Part shown: one piece after another, positions 7,654 to 16,213 of the stretch
Layout: each line of letters begins with the position of its first letter
Position numbering within the stretch: the stretch's first letter is position 1
From: CAZJLN01 sp964540765
GTDB taxonomy: Bacteria; Chloroflexota; Anaerolineae; Anaerolineales; Anaerolineaceae
Reading direction: 5' to 3'
Assembly (NCBI GenBank): GCA_964540765.1
Contig: CAZINW010000022.1
Coordinates: 1-33,558 of the forward strand
DNA length: 33,558 bases
Notes under the pieces: model-generated
The model's database searches: none
Told to the model about the DNA's origin: nothing
What the model saw: the letters and a program-made list of their open reading frames with translations, nothing else
Program-made: the position numbers and the translations under genes

Positions 7654-9904
7654 TGGCTAATTCCTCCTTCGAGAGTTGTGCTGATGCGATTTGGTTATAA
7701 ACTTCGCAGCTTTCCAACAGAGCTTTGTGAGTGCCAATGCCGACAATCTTGCCCTCATCGAGTACTATGATTTGCTCTGCGTGCAATACCGTGCTTACTC
7801 TCTGTGTGATAATGATCACTGTACTGTCTTTTGTCTCTTCTTTAAGTGTCTTGCGAAGTGTCACATCGGTTTTATAGTCAAGCGCTGAGAAGCTATCGTC
7901 AAATATATAGACTTCCGGATTTTTTGCAATCGCCCGCGCGATAGACAGCCTTTGACGCTGACCGCCGGATACATTCGTGCCGCCCTGGGATATTGGATCT
8001 TTATACTTTTCAAGTTTTTCTTCGATGAAATCTGTTGCTTGCGCGATCCGCGCCGCACGCTGCACTTCCTGTTCGGTTGCCGACATGTTGCCAAATTTGA
8101 TATTCGACTCAATGGTCCCTGAGAACAGGGTGCCTTTTTGGGGAACGAAACCCAGTTTTTCCCGTAAATCATGTTGCGTGACGTCTTTGATATTGGTGCA
8201 ATCAATCAATATTTCACCGCTTGAGACATCAAAAAATCGGGGGATCAAATTGACCACCGTCGATTTGCCGCTGCCTGTGCTGCCAATAATAGCAGTTGTC
8301 TCACCTGGACGCGCAGTAAAACTGATGTGGCTTAGAACATCTTCCTCTGCATCCGGATATCTAAAGGAAACATCTTTAAATTCAACATAACCTTTTTTAG
8401 TGGGATCAAAGCTTTTTGGATTCTTCGGATCCTCTATTAAGACGTCAGAATCCAAAACCTCTACGATTCGTTTGGCTGAAACGGAAGCTCGGGGCAAGAT
8501 AATGGAAACCATTGAAATCATTAAGAAAGCCATCACAATCTGCATGGCATACTGCATGAATGCCATCATGTCTCCAACCTGCATTGCGCCAACATCGATA
8601 TAACCAGCGCCAACCCAGATGATCAGGAGAGTAATCCCATTCATAACCAGCATCATCGTTGGCATCATCACAGCCATAAGTCTATTTACGAAAAGGTTTG
8701 TGTCGGTTAAGTCCATGTTGGCGATGTCAAACCGTTTTTCCTCATGTTTTTGGTTATCAAATGCACGTATAACAGGCAAACCGGTTAGAATCTCACGCGC
8801 TACCAGATTGAGTTTATCAATCAGTTGCTGTAGCTTCTTAAAGCTGGGCATTGCGACAGCGAACAAGACAATAACCAGAGCAAGAATAACGATAAGCCCG
8901 ACGCCAATAACCCAGCTCATCTCGCTATTGGTATTTAGAACTTTGATAACACCGTAGATACCCAAAATTGGCGCGTAGATCACCATTCTAAAAATCATGA
9001 CCATCAGCATTTGAATTTGCTGAATGTCGTTAGTGCTTCGGGTAATGAGCGAGGCAATTCCAAACTTATCAAGCTCATTGTTTGAAAAACTGACCACTTT
9101 ATCAAACACTTTGCCACGAAGATTCATGCCCAGGGCAGCGGCAACTTGCGACGATAAGAGGGTAACAAGGATGGCTGCCACTACGCTGATCAGCGTTAGA
9201 CCGAGCATTTGTAACCCTGCTGAAACAATGTAGCTCATTTGAATACTATCAGTATTTAGCCCTATTGCTTGGTATTCAGCTTTGACAAATGCGACTGCCG
9301 CCTGTGATATCTGACTCTCCGACAGAGCAGAAATTTGGGTATTCCCACTCATACCCGAAAGTATTTGAGAACGTTGCTCATCTGGCATCAACGAAATCAT
9401 GTCAAAGATAGTAGCGTCCTCAGGAAGGGTTCCTTCTGGAAATGCCGCTCTTAACTGATTGGTCATGGCAATTATTTCCTCTGAGCCTTTTTCGATGCCA
9501 GACACAATGAGGATCGGCTTCCCAAGGATTTCATTCAATCCATCCAGGGTGTCCTTATCTACCTCATTTAATTTATAGAGCGATTCTTCAGCAAGCAAAG
9601 GGTAATCAGATACATATTCTTCATAATCAGCAGCGTCCAAGGTGTTTTTATCCAACACGGTGTAGTTGCCCAACACGATGTCTTTTGTTGCATCCTCCGT
9701 GAACAATAGGATCTTGTCCATTTCAGATTTTCGGATAACTTCAGGCACCGCGTTTTCAATGCCCCCCTGTTGAATGCCAACATTGACAATTTTCGCTGTG
9801 TAATCAGGCAGGGATAGGTCGCACACTGCCTGGACAACTAATAGAATGACAATGGCAATAATCGGTATGACCGATTTCTTCAGATACTTTAATATTTTAA
9901 ACAT
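7646..9904 (-). CDS. ABC exporter half-transporter, degenerate-site subunit with large extracytoplasmic insert
   Basis: A 752-residue partner of the downstream ABC subunit. The first helix (about 12-30) is separated from the second (about 228-250) by some 180 mostly polar, acidic residues, predicted to lie outside the membrane; classical half-exporters have only a short loop here. The NBD has Walker A GSTGSGKS (541-548), a canonical VSGGQ signature (645-649), but Walker B VYIFDD with Asp670 in place of the catalytic Glu, and Gln701 in place of the switch His. This subunit therefore supplies the degenerate ATP site. Its start overlaps the tetR stop by 8 nt (ATGTTTAA). The function is inferred to be heterodimeric drug or lipid efflux. 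Confidence 0.92.
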   Translation of the reverse strand: MFKILKYLKKSVIPIIAIVILLVVQAVCDLSLPDYTAKIVNVGIQQGGIENAVPEVIRKSEMDKILLFTEDATKDIVLGNYTVLDKNTLDAADYEEYVSDYPLLAEESLYKLNEVDKDTLDGLNEILGKPILIVSGIEKGSEEIIAMTNQLRAAFPEGTLPEDATIFDMISLMPDEQRSQILSGMSGNTQISALSESQISQAAVAFVKAEYQAIGLNTDSIQMSYIVSAGLQMLGLTLISVVAAILVTLLSSQVAAALGMNLRGKVFDKVVSFSNNELDKFGIASLITRSTNDIQQIQMLMVMIFRMVIYAPILGIYGVIKVLNTNSEMSWVIGVGLIVILALVIVLFAVAMPSFKKLQQLIDKLNLVAREILTGLPVIRAFDNQKHEEKRFDIANMDLTDTNLFVNRLMAVMMPTMMLVMNGITLLIIWVGAGYIDVGAMQVGDMMAFMQYAMQIVMAFLMISMVSIILPRASVSAKRIVEVLDSDVLIEDPKNPKSFDPTKKGYVEFKDVSFRYPDAEEDVLSHISFTARPGETTAIIGSTGSGKSTVVNLIPRFFDVSSGEILIDCTNIKDVTQHDLREKLGFVPQKGTLFSGTIESNIKFGNMSATEQEVQRAARIAQATDFIEEKLEKYKDPISQGGTNVSGGQRQRLSIARAIAKNPEVYIFDDSFSALDYKTDVTLRKTLKEETKDSTVIIITQRVSTVLHAEQIIVLDEGKIVGIGTHKALLESCEVYNQIASAQLSKEELANE

Positions 9905-10634
9905 TTACGTGTACATCCTTCATTTCTAAAGTTGAGTCTCGTTTAATAATTCCGTATTTTACGATGTTGATCATGTTTATGAAGCGCTCTCTTGATGGAG
10001 GAGAACTCTTGAAGCCATGATCTTTAGCGCCCCCTGGGATTGGAGGGAATAAGTTTGAGGCGGGAGAGACATCCGGCATATTGAAAAGCGCCTGTGCAAT
10101 TGAATGTTGTGTAATGGAAGATAGTATCGCAAAGAGGTCTTCCCAGTCGTCCATGCTTTTGATATTGAAATTTTCCACATCCATTATCTTCACCATTTCT
10201 TCCAGTCTTGGGTCTTCTCTCCTAAGCTTAAACAATTCTTGCATGTTGATATCTTCTTCAGGGCGTATTCCATTGGAATGCATGCTGGCAAATAAATTTG
10301 TCAGTATTGCCATCTCTTGTTTTCTGACAGTGCTATATGAGATGGTGAAATCATATATATCGATAAACACCGCAAAGATATCTCCCTCCGAACTTTTGAG
10401 GGCTTTTTCAGCTCCATCAATCAATTGCGTGAGATACTCGGATAATATGTAATAGAGCAAGTCCTTTTTACCCTTAAAATACATATAGAAACTACCTCTT
10501 GAGATTTTCGCGTCCTGAATGATCTTGTTGATGGAAGCGTCATTGATGTTTACGCGAGCAAACTCTTTTCTGGCTGCTTCAAGTATCAGTTTCTTCTTTT
10601 CCTGCGGCAAATTATTGAATGTTGTCGTAGGCAT
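9897..10634 (-). CDS. TetR-family transcriptional regulator of the ABC exporter
   Basis: A 245-residue regulator with an N-terminal TetR helix-turn-helix (about residues 14-60; ISRGSFYMYFKGKKDL is the classic recognition helix region). The C-terminal ligand-binding domain is divergent, with a poorly conserved Pro-rich section near 195-215. The ATG is preceded by AAAGGAG 7 nt away. It is the first gene of the operon and overlaps the ABC subunit by 8 nt. Palindromic sites on its own perfect promoter predict autorepression, lifted when the exporter's substrate binds (inference from the family). Confidence 0.9.
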   Translation of the reverse strand: MPTTTFNNLPQEKKKLILEAARKEFARVNINDASINKIIQDAKISRGSFYMYFKGKKDLLYYILSEYLTQLIDGAEKALKSSEGDIFAVFIDIYDFTISYSTVRKQEMAILTNLFASMHSNGIRPEEDINMQELFKLRREDPRLEEMVKIMDVENFNIKSMDDWEDLFAILSSITQHSIAQALFNMPDVSPASNLFPPIPGGAKDHGFKSSPPSRERFINMINIVKYGIIKRDSTLEMKDVHVNV

Positions 10635-10657
10635 GGTAATTCTCCTTTCGTATTAAA

Positions 10658-10685
10658 TGACAGGTTGTCATATGACAATGCGTCA
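10658..10685. promoter_or_regulatory. Palindromic TetR-type operator cluster
   Basis: A perfect 14-bp palindrome TTGTCATATGACAA (10665-10678) is flanked by TGAC (10658) and GTCA (10682), so TGACA/TGTCA half-sites recur. Another half-site pair (CCGTCACCTGTCA, 10702-10714) overlaps the -35 box. The cluster spans the start region of the tetR-ABC transcript and is the obvious binding site for the TetR protein. Confidence 0.7.
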
Positions 10686-10686
10686 T

Positions 10687-10715
10687 ATTATATGTAACAC
10701 CCCGTCACCTGTCAA
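10687..10715 (-). promoter_or_regulatory. Perfect sigma70 promoter of the tetR-ABC operon
   Basis: On the minus strand TTGACA (10715-10710) and TATAAT (10692-10687) are separated by exactly 17 nt, which is full consensus in both boxes and the spacer. So strong a promoter fits a gene set held off by a repressor. Confidence 0.8.
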
Positions 10716-10958
10716 GCGGAATTTGTGGAGAAATTGTGGATGTTGAAAATCAAACTGTCGCCTCACACCCTCCCAAAATAGCCCGCGGTACAAGGGGAGG
10801 GTTGCCGTGGCATATCCAAACGTGCTGATTAAATAATCTGTGTATGGTTCTAAATACCCCTTGTTCATGCCCAAATCTTACCTTTTTTTCTGCCTCGTGC
10901 GTAACATCAGTTATATAATTAATAAACTTGCCAACTCCACTTTTAGGGATTTTTCTAA
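10716..10958. other. Gene-free stretch between tetR promoter and the glycosyltransferase
   Basis: No convincing gene is seen. An 8-bp inverted repeat (10767-10774 with 10795-10802, CCCTCCC/GGGAGGG) has a 20-nt loop and no T tract. A TATAAT at 10914-10919 could be the -10 of the downstream plus-strand gene, but no good -35 accompanies it. Confidence 0.4.
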
Positions 10959-12593
10959 ATGACTAAATTTAAACATGGTGTCAATATTGCTCTTGCTGCG
11001 ATCATTGTTTTGCAACTAGTTGTTGTCTTTTGCTTTGCAGTTCAAAAACAAGGATATTTTATTGATGAAATATCTTCATATGTTTTGGCAAATTCATATT
11101 ACAACGTTAAAAACTATTCCCTTAGCTCTATAGTGAATAAGTGGACTGATGGAGAGTTTTTCTCAAATCTTGTTAAGGTTTCAGAAAGTCATCGTTTTGC
11201 TTATGACTCCGTTTTTTACAACCAGAGATTTGACACCCACCCTCCATTCTATTACCTACTTCTCCATACGATCTGTTCTTTTTTCCCTGAAAGTTTTTCA
11301 AAATGGTATGGACTTGCAATAAATATTATCTTTTTTGTAGTATGTGATATTTTTCTATTTTTATTGAGCAAGAAAATATTCTCAAATCAATGTCTTGCTT
11401 TATTGCCCAGCCTTGTTTGGGGTTTTAGTGCAGGTGCTGTCAGCGATGTGATTTTTATTCGCATGTATATGCTACTTACAATGTTGACTATGATGTTCAC
11501 TTATTTTCATTTTGTCATATGGGAAAAAGGACAATCTACCAAAACTTTGATTTCAATATTTTTGGTTACCTTATCGGGCTTTATGACCCAATATTACTTC
11601 CTAATCTATGTCTTCTTTTTGGCTGCGGGTTATTGTTTACTTAAAATTTTTCAAAAGAAATGGAAGCCATTTTTAATTTACATGGCAACGATGTTTGGCG
11701 CGTTATTAACAGGTTACCTTATTTTCCCTTTTAGCATTGATCATATATTCAAAGGCGACCGTGGAGTATCAGCCATTTCAAGTGCATCTACCAATAACAG
11801 ATTTTTATATCGCCTCAAGATTTTCTTAACCAGGTTCAGTACCCAACAATTCGGTGGGTACTTGAAGGAATTATTTATCATTACAATCAGCGTTTATCTT
11901 CTAGTGCTAATCTATAAGTTCGTTTCAAAAGCTAAACATGCCAAACAGAATACGAATAATGATTCATATATGTTTATGGATAAAACCAAACTTAACCTAA
12001 AACCAATTCTTTCTATAAAGAATATTTTTATGATCTTATTCACATTTGCTGTTACCGCAACATTCTTGGTTATTGCTAAAATCTCCCCCTTTCGTGATAC
12101 TCGATATATTTATTATCTCTATCCATTGATCAGTTTGTTGGCTATGTTTTATATTCGAAAAGTCTTTGGCTTATTTATTAAAAATGACAAGCTAATATTT
12201 ATTGGAATAGTGATCTTGTTTACATCTTTGACAATTAAGACATACAATAATGGACAGATCAGATATATTTATTCAAATCATGACAAAAAACTAACGATCG
12301 CCCGCGCATATGGAGATTATGACTGCATTTATATAACTGATCGCATGTGGGCACCCAAGGCAAATATTTTTGAATTATCGGAATTTCAAAATATATATTT
12401 ACTGAAAGCTAAGAAACTTAATGCCTTGCCGGGTATTTTGGAAGATTTTCCGCATGAAAAAGGCGTAGTTTTCTTTATTGACACAATTCTTGATCAGGAT
12501 GAAGTAATGAAATCGATTCTCACAAATAAAGATTTCAACAAAATGAAGACACTCTTCACGACAGATTATGCAATTTCCTACCTGGTAGAATAG
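10959..12593 (+). CDS. Integral membrane GT-C-type glycosyltransferase (PMT/ArnT-like)
   Basis: A 544-residue polytopic protein with about ten or more hydrophobic helices and a soluble C-terminal tail (from about 440). The first extracytoplasmic loop has FIDEISSY, an acidic pair placed like the catalytic Asp of PMT/ArnT-type enzymes, then a THPPFYYLLLH segment typical of that superfamily, which moves sugars from polyprenyl-phosphate donors. Acceptor and sugar are unknown. The gene is markedly richer in A+T and AAA/TTT codons than its neighbours and has no clear ribosome binding site, which hints at transfer. Its stop is immediately followed by the start of the acetyltransferase gene. Confidence 0.75.
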   Translation: MTKFKHGVNIALAAIIVLQLVVVFCFAVQKQGYFIDEISSYVLANSYYNVKNYSLSSIVNKWTDGEFFSNLVKVSESHRFAYDSVFYNQRFDTHPPFYYLLLHTICSFFPESFSKWYGLAINIIFFVVCDIFLFLLSKKIFSNQCLALLPSLVWGFSAGAVSDVIFIRMYMLLTMLTMMFTYFHFVIWEKGQSTKTLISIFLVTLSGFMTQYYFLIYVFFLAAGYCLLKIFQKKWKPFLIYMATMFGALLTGYLIFPFSIDHIFKGDRGVSAISSASTNNRFLYRLKIFLTRFSTQQFGGYLKELFIITISVYLLVLIYKFVSKAKHAKQNTNNDSYMFMDKTKLNLKPILSIKNIFMILFTFAVTATFLVIAKISPFRDTRYIYYLYPLISLLAMFYIRKVFGLFIKNDKLIFIGIVILFTSLTIKTYNNGQIRYIYSNHDKKLTIARAYGDYDCIYITDRMWAPKANIFELSEFQNIYLLKAKKLNALPGILEDFPHEKGVVFFIDTILDQDEVMKSILTNKDFNKMKTLFTTDYAISYLVE

Positions 12594-13145
12594 ATGAAAA
12601 TAAGTTTTCCCAACAACATTCAGGTCATCGCATTGGATAAGACCCAATTCAAAAATAACTCGCTACATTTTGAATACACCACCGATGGCTATTACGATAT
12701 CCTGCGTGATCCTGATGCGCTCTTTTCAATCCATTTGGTCAAAAAATCTTTCGCAGAGGAAATTCATAAAGAGTTTACCGATCAACTCTATGAAGATTAC
12801 CTTGAAGACCCTGCGGCATTCGCCTTACAATCCTCCAACCAGACTTTGGGTTATTTGGAAATAGCACAGGAAAGATGGCACAACCGTCTGCGTGTGACCG
12901 AATTATTGATCCTGCCCGGGTATCGGGGTAGAGGTTACGGATCCATGTTGATGGACCATGCCAAAGAAATCGGCAGGGTTGAAAACGTCAGGGAGTTGGT
13001 GCTCGAAACACAAAGCTGCAACATCAAAGCGATTGATTTTTATGTAAAACAAGGTTTTATCGTGAATGGAATTGATTTAAGCGCTTATTCCAGCGAAGAC
13101 GTTGAAAAGAAAGAGGTCCGTCTTGAAATGGTATGCCGGCTGTAG
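12594..13145 (+). CDS. GNAT-family N-acetyltransferase
   Basis: A 183-residue acetyl-CoA-dependent acetyltransferase. The acetyl-CoA binding loop LPGYRGRGYGSMLMDHA (about residues 120-136) matches the R/Q-x2-G-x-G/A motif, and the ETQSCNIKAIDFYVKQGF segment is the usual motif B. The substrate is not predictable; it has about 80 N-terminal residues before the core fold. The ATG directly follows the glycosyltransferase stop (TAGATG), suggesting coupling. The following PHP gene starts 14 nt after its stop. Confidence 0.88.
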   Translation: MKISFPNNIQVIALDKTQFKNNSLHFEYTTDGYYDILRDPDALFSIHLVKKSFAEEIHKEFTDQLYEDYLEDPAAFALQSSNQTLGYLEIAQERWHNRLRVTELLILPGYRGRGYGSMLMDHAKEIGRVENVRELVLETQSCNIKAIDFYVKQGFIVNGIDLSAYSSEDVEKKEVRLEMVCRL

Positions 13146-13159
13146 CATGAGGCGCTTTG

Positions 13160-14055
13160 ATGTCCAGCATTGATCTGCATCTCATTCAAATTACAGCACT
13201 GATGGTGATTTTTCACCTACAGAGTTGATTTCCTTTTGCCTTCGAGCCGGCATTACACATGCTGCCATTGCTGACCATAATTCAGTTAAGGGTATTGCTG
13301 AAGCGCTTTCAGCCGCCGAGGGAAAAAACCTTGAGCTCATCCCTGCCATCGAAATGGACTGCGTCATTACTGAAATGAACCTGCACCTTTTGGGTTACGG
13401 CATCGACATCACCAACCCTGTTTTTGATGCGGTGGAAGCAGGAATGCGTAAACAGGAACAGCAAACGTCAGCCTTGCTAATGCGTTTAATCCGTAACCTC
13501 GGCATTGATTTCGATGATGACGTCATTGCCTCGTTGTCAATTGATGGCGTAGTGACCGGCGAGATGATCGCAGAAGCCGCCCTCCTCCATGACCACACAG
13601 GAAAAAATGCACTGCTGGATCCATACCGCAAGCAGGGTGCAAGAAGCGATAACCCGTATGTCAACTTTTATTGGGATTTTTGTTCGCAGGGCAAACCAGC
13701 CTACATCCCGATGACTTTTATCAGTCTCACAGAAGCTATCAGGATCATCAATTCAAATGGTGGCGTGTCCGTCTTGGCTCATCATCCAGGTGTGAATATC
13801 CGGGAAAACCCAGCCCTGCTTAAGGAAGTCATTGCAACTGGCGTTCAAGGGATTGAGGTTTTCAGCAGCTATCACAGTACTGAACAGTTTCAATTCTATC
13901 AACAGATCGCACAATCACATGGGCTCATCATGACCTGCGGCAGTGATTTCCATGGCAAGACCAAAAAGAATATCAAGATTGGCAAGACCGAGTGTGAAGG
14001 TCTGGAAGATCAGATCATCCATGCATTAAAGCAGGCAATCTCCTCAACCTATTGA
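13160..14055 (+). CDS. PHP-domain metal-dependent phosphoesterase, frameshifted near its start
   Basis: A PHP-domain hydrolase of the TrpH/YciV-like type, a fold that uses a trinuclear metal site to cleave phosphoesters. Visible motifs: AIADHNS, IPAIEMD, LLGYGI, VLAHHPG and CGSDFHG. From the ATG at 13160 (GAGG 7 nt upstream) the frame reads MSSIDLHL and then loses one base near 13183. Adding one C after CTC restores HSNYSTDGDFSPTEL, completing the D-L-H-x-H metal motif and joining the open frame that runs to 14055. Without repair only a TTG at 13225 could start translation, and the first metal ligands would be lost. Either a recent pseudogene or a sequence error; the rest of the gene is intact. 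Confidence 0.8.
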
Positions 14056-14124
14056 AATGATCACAGATCGATATTTGCTGAGCACCTGCGTGACATTTCA
14101 ATTTTATAAGCTAATTTTCACTGA

Positions 14125-14454
14125 TTATTCAATCTCGATCAGCACATCCTCGCCTTCAACCTTAACCGGGTAAGCCTTGGCATCGTGGACCTTGATATTG
14201 ATGAATGCGATCTTTGCATCGCCCACATTCTTTCCCGTTTTGAGGTCAAAAGCAGCGCCGTGCCTTGGGCAAATAACTTTTCCGTCTCGCATCGCACCTT
14301 TGGATAGTGAACCACCCTGGTGCGGGCAGAGGTCATCCAGGGCATAATATGCGCCATCCAGATTCGCAAGGAGGATGACTTTTCCGTCCACGTCAACCCT
14401 CACTTTCTCTCCTGGCATGACTTCATTGATTTGCAAAACTTTTTTATAACTCAT
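14125..14454 (-). CDS. Rieske-type [2Fe-2S] ferredoxin
   Basis: A 109-residue Rieske-fold protein. The two cluster-binding motifs are CPHQG (C-x-H, about residues 43-47) and CPRHG (C-x2-H, about 62-66), placing the [2Fe-2S] cluster on two Cys and two His. Length and lack of a membrane anchor fit the soluble electron-transfer ferredoxins of dioxygenase and nitrite reductase systems. Its start overlaps the repaired end of the upstream dioxygenase gene (ATGAGTTATAA), so the two are probably translated together and may act in one redox pathway (inference). Confidence 0.92.
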   Translation of the reverse strand: MSYKKVLQINEVMPGEKVRVDVDGKVILLANLDGAYYALDDLCPHQGGSLSKGAMRDGKVICPRHGAAFDLKTGKNVGDAKIAFINIKVHDAKAYPVKVEGEDVLIEIE

Positions 14455-14611
14455 CTTTTGTTCCTTTTGATAATGGTTTGAATAAATAGCACGTCATCGA
14501 TATGGCACCCATTATACATACTTCATTAACGATTTCCACCTGCTCTAGTTCATTGACAGCACCCAGGATATATAGCAATGGGAAGTAGTGCTCCGGAGTT
14601 TGTACAGCATA
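14444..14611 (-). pseudogene. Displaced C-terminal coding segment of the YgiD-like dioxygenase
   Basis: Reading the minus strand one base out of phase with the upstream gene gives 55 family-like residues starting YAVQTPEHYFPLLYILGAV and ending at a TAA at 14444-14446, inside the Rieske start. It covers the otherwise unexplained gap 14455-14544 and shows that the two genes originally overlapped. Confidence 0.8.
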
Positions 14612-15240
14612 CCCTGCTGAACTACAGCTTCATGATAATTGACAGCTTTATTGAATTGTTTGCCTATAATACTTTCTTTAATATAAGCATCAAATTCACC
14701 TGCCCATTCATAACCGCCCGCCATATTAGAATTGACAAGCCGTAAGTTATGAACAACATTGCCAGAGCCTAAAATCAGTACCCCTTCATCCCTGAGGGGT
14801 TTCAACTGCTGTCCTAATTCGAAATGGGCGTTTGCAGATGCGGTGCCGTCAACGCTGATTTGGAACACAGGGATATCAGCCTGTGGGAACATTTGATTAA
14901 GGACTGACCAGGCTCCATGATCATATCCCCATGAATTGTCAAAAGTCGTCTCCCTGGATATTAACTGACTCGCCCGGTGGGCGATCTCTGGTGCGCCAGG
15001 GGCATTATAGACCACCTCATACAATTCGTGAGGGAATCCGTACATATCATAGATCATCTTGGGGAGCATTGCACCCATGATGTGGGTTCCGCGTGTGTAC
15101 CAGTGAGCGGAAACAACTAAAATGGTTTTTGGTTTGGGGATTTTGGTGGTCAGCGTCCGCCAATTCTGATTGAATGAATTATCTTCAATTGCATTCATGG
15201 GACTGCCATGACCAATGAAGATTGCTGGCATTGTCAGCAT
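14545..15240 (-). CDS. YgiD-like extradiol ring-cleavage dioxygenase (LigB family), C-terminus frameshifted
   Basis: A class III extradiol (4,5-DOPA dioxygenase-type) protein. Conserved GHGSP near the N-terminus and SAHWY supply metal-binding His residues; YDHGAW and GNVVHNL are further family motifs. The open frame gives 231 residues, but the last 21 do not fit the family. One extra G in the run at 14612-14614 (read on the minus strand) gives QQGYAVQTPEHYFPLLY and a protein of about 265 residues, the usual length. The lost part contains the TPEH His, which in this family is a metal ligand. As written the product should be inactive; a sequence error is equally possible. Confidence 0.88.
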   Translation of the reverse strand: MLTMPAIFIGHGSPMNAIEDNSFNQNWRTLTTKIPKPKTILVVSAHWYTRGTHIMGAMLPKMIYDMYGFPHELYEVVYNAPGAPEIAHRASQLISRETTFDNSWGYDHGAWSVLNQMFPQADIPVFQISVDGTASANAHFELGQQLKPLRDEGVLILGSGNVVHNLRLVNSNMAGGYEWAGEFDAYIKESIIGKQFNKAVNYHEAVVQQGMLYKLRSTTSHCYISWVLSMN

Positions 15241-15329
15241 AATTTCTTCGCCTTTTTCTCAAGGACTAAATTGATTAATTGACTTTTTGTTCGTGTTCAG
15301 AACAACAATCCAGTTATTTTAATATGTCT

Positions 15330-16160
15330 TTAAAATAAAACGTTGGAAAGTTCGCTTCGGTACTGGCGCACTTCGGGATGTTGTTCGCCCAGCAGTTCCA
15401 GCAAACCGATGAAAACTTCCTTAACTTCTCCCTGGCGGTATTGTTTATCGCGTCTGAGAATGTCCAGGAATCCATCCAAAGCAGCCAGTAGATTTCCACG
15501 CATGGCCAACCTCAAACTGTTGCGGTAAGCAGCCTCCAATGCATCCTCATTTCCATCTGCGTTGGCAGTAACCCATGTAAAGGCTTTCGCCACAGGTCGC
15601 AGCCGCTCTGCAGCGGTATATTCGTGGCTGGCAGGGAAATTTGATAATAACAACTGTGCTTCGCGTTCTTTCCCTTGCATCAACAGAGTCTTGATCAACG
15701 CCAGCAGTCCGCCCGGATGATTTGGCTTAAACTCAAGGTATTCCATCAGCACCTGCTCTGCATCTGCCCATGACCCCATCAGCATCAGACTTTTGCCTTT
15801 TTCCAACATCAGATCGCCAGGAACGGGCACCAGATGGGCAAAAAACTCCCGTAAATTTGGCTCAGATAGCACACCTGAAAACTCAGCAACAATACGTGCC
15901 TCCACAAAAGCTTTCACTGAAGGAACATTGCGTACTTTCAATCGTTCTGCCAATTTGGGGTTCTCATCCACATTGACGCGTGCCAATCGGTACAGGCCAT
16001 CGCCTTCCTCTGTCAGGCGGGAAAGAAGTGGGGATAACACACGGCAAGGAATGCACCAGGGCGCCCAAAAATCAACCACGACAGGTTTCTGCATGGAGTA
16101 ATTGACGACTTCAAACTCAAAGTTGTCTTCACTTACATCGATGATAAAATCAGACGCCAT
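15330..16160 (-). CDS. Thioredoxin-domain/TPR protein, CnoX (YbbN)-like
   Basis: A 276-residue protein with an N-terminal thioredoxin fold (residues 1-110) and a C-terminal TPR-like helical domain (about 115-276), the architecture of CnoX/YbbN, which protects proteins from oxidation and hands them to GroEL or DnaK. The active site is WCIPC, so the redox CxxC is kept, unlike E. coli CnoX. Start taken at the ATG (16160); a TTG one codon earlier is better spaced from AGGAG. It lies 53 nt after a conserved-looking gene of unknown function on the same strand, probably in one operon. Confidence 0.88.
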   Translation of the reverse strand: MASDFIIDVSEDNFEFEVVNYSMQKPVVVDFWAPWCIPCRVLSPLLSRLTEEGDGLYRLARVNVDENPKLAERLKVRNVPSVKAFVEARIVAEFSGVLSEPNLREFFAHLVPVPGDLMLEKGKSLMLMGSWADAEQVLMEYLEFKPNHPGGLLALIKTLLMQGKEREAQLLLSNFPASHEYTAAERLRPVAKAFTWVTANADGNEDALEAAYRNSLRLAMRGNLLAALDGFLDILRRDKQYRQGEVKEVFIGLLELLGEQHPEVRQYRSELSNVLF

Positions 16161-16213
16161 CAAAGGCTCACTCCTGATTGAATTTTATCAGACTCATTGC
16201 CATTTTGCATGCT

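Noticed and set aside
8619..8957. Plus-strand frame of 112 codons opposite the ABC exporter gene, Ile/Thr/Ser-rich.
   Set aside because: It is the complement of transmembrane-helix coding sequence; no start signal or homology visible.
10767..10802. Inverted repeat CCCTCCC/GGGAGGG as a terminator.
   Set aside because: The loop is 20 nt, there is no T tract, and no gene ends nearby.
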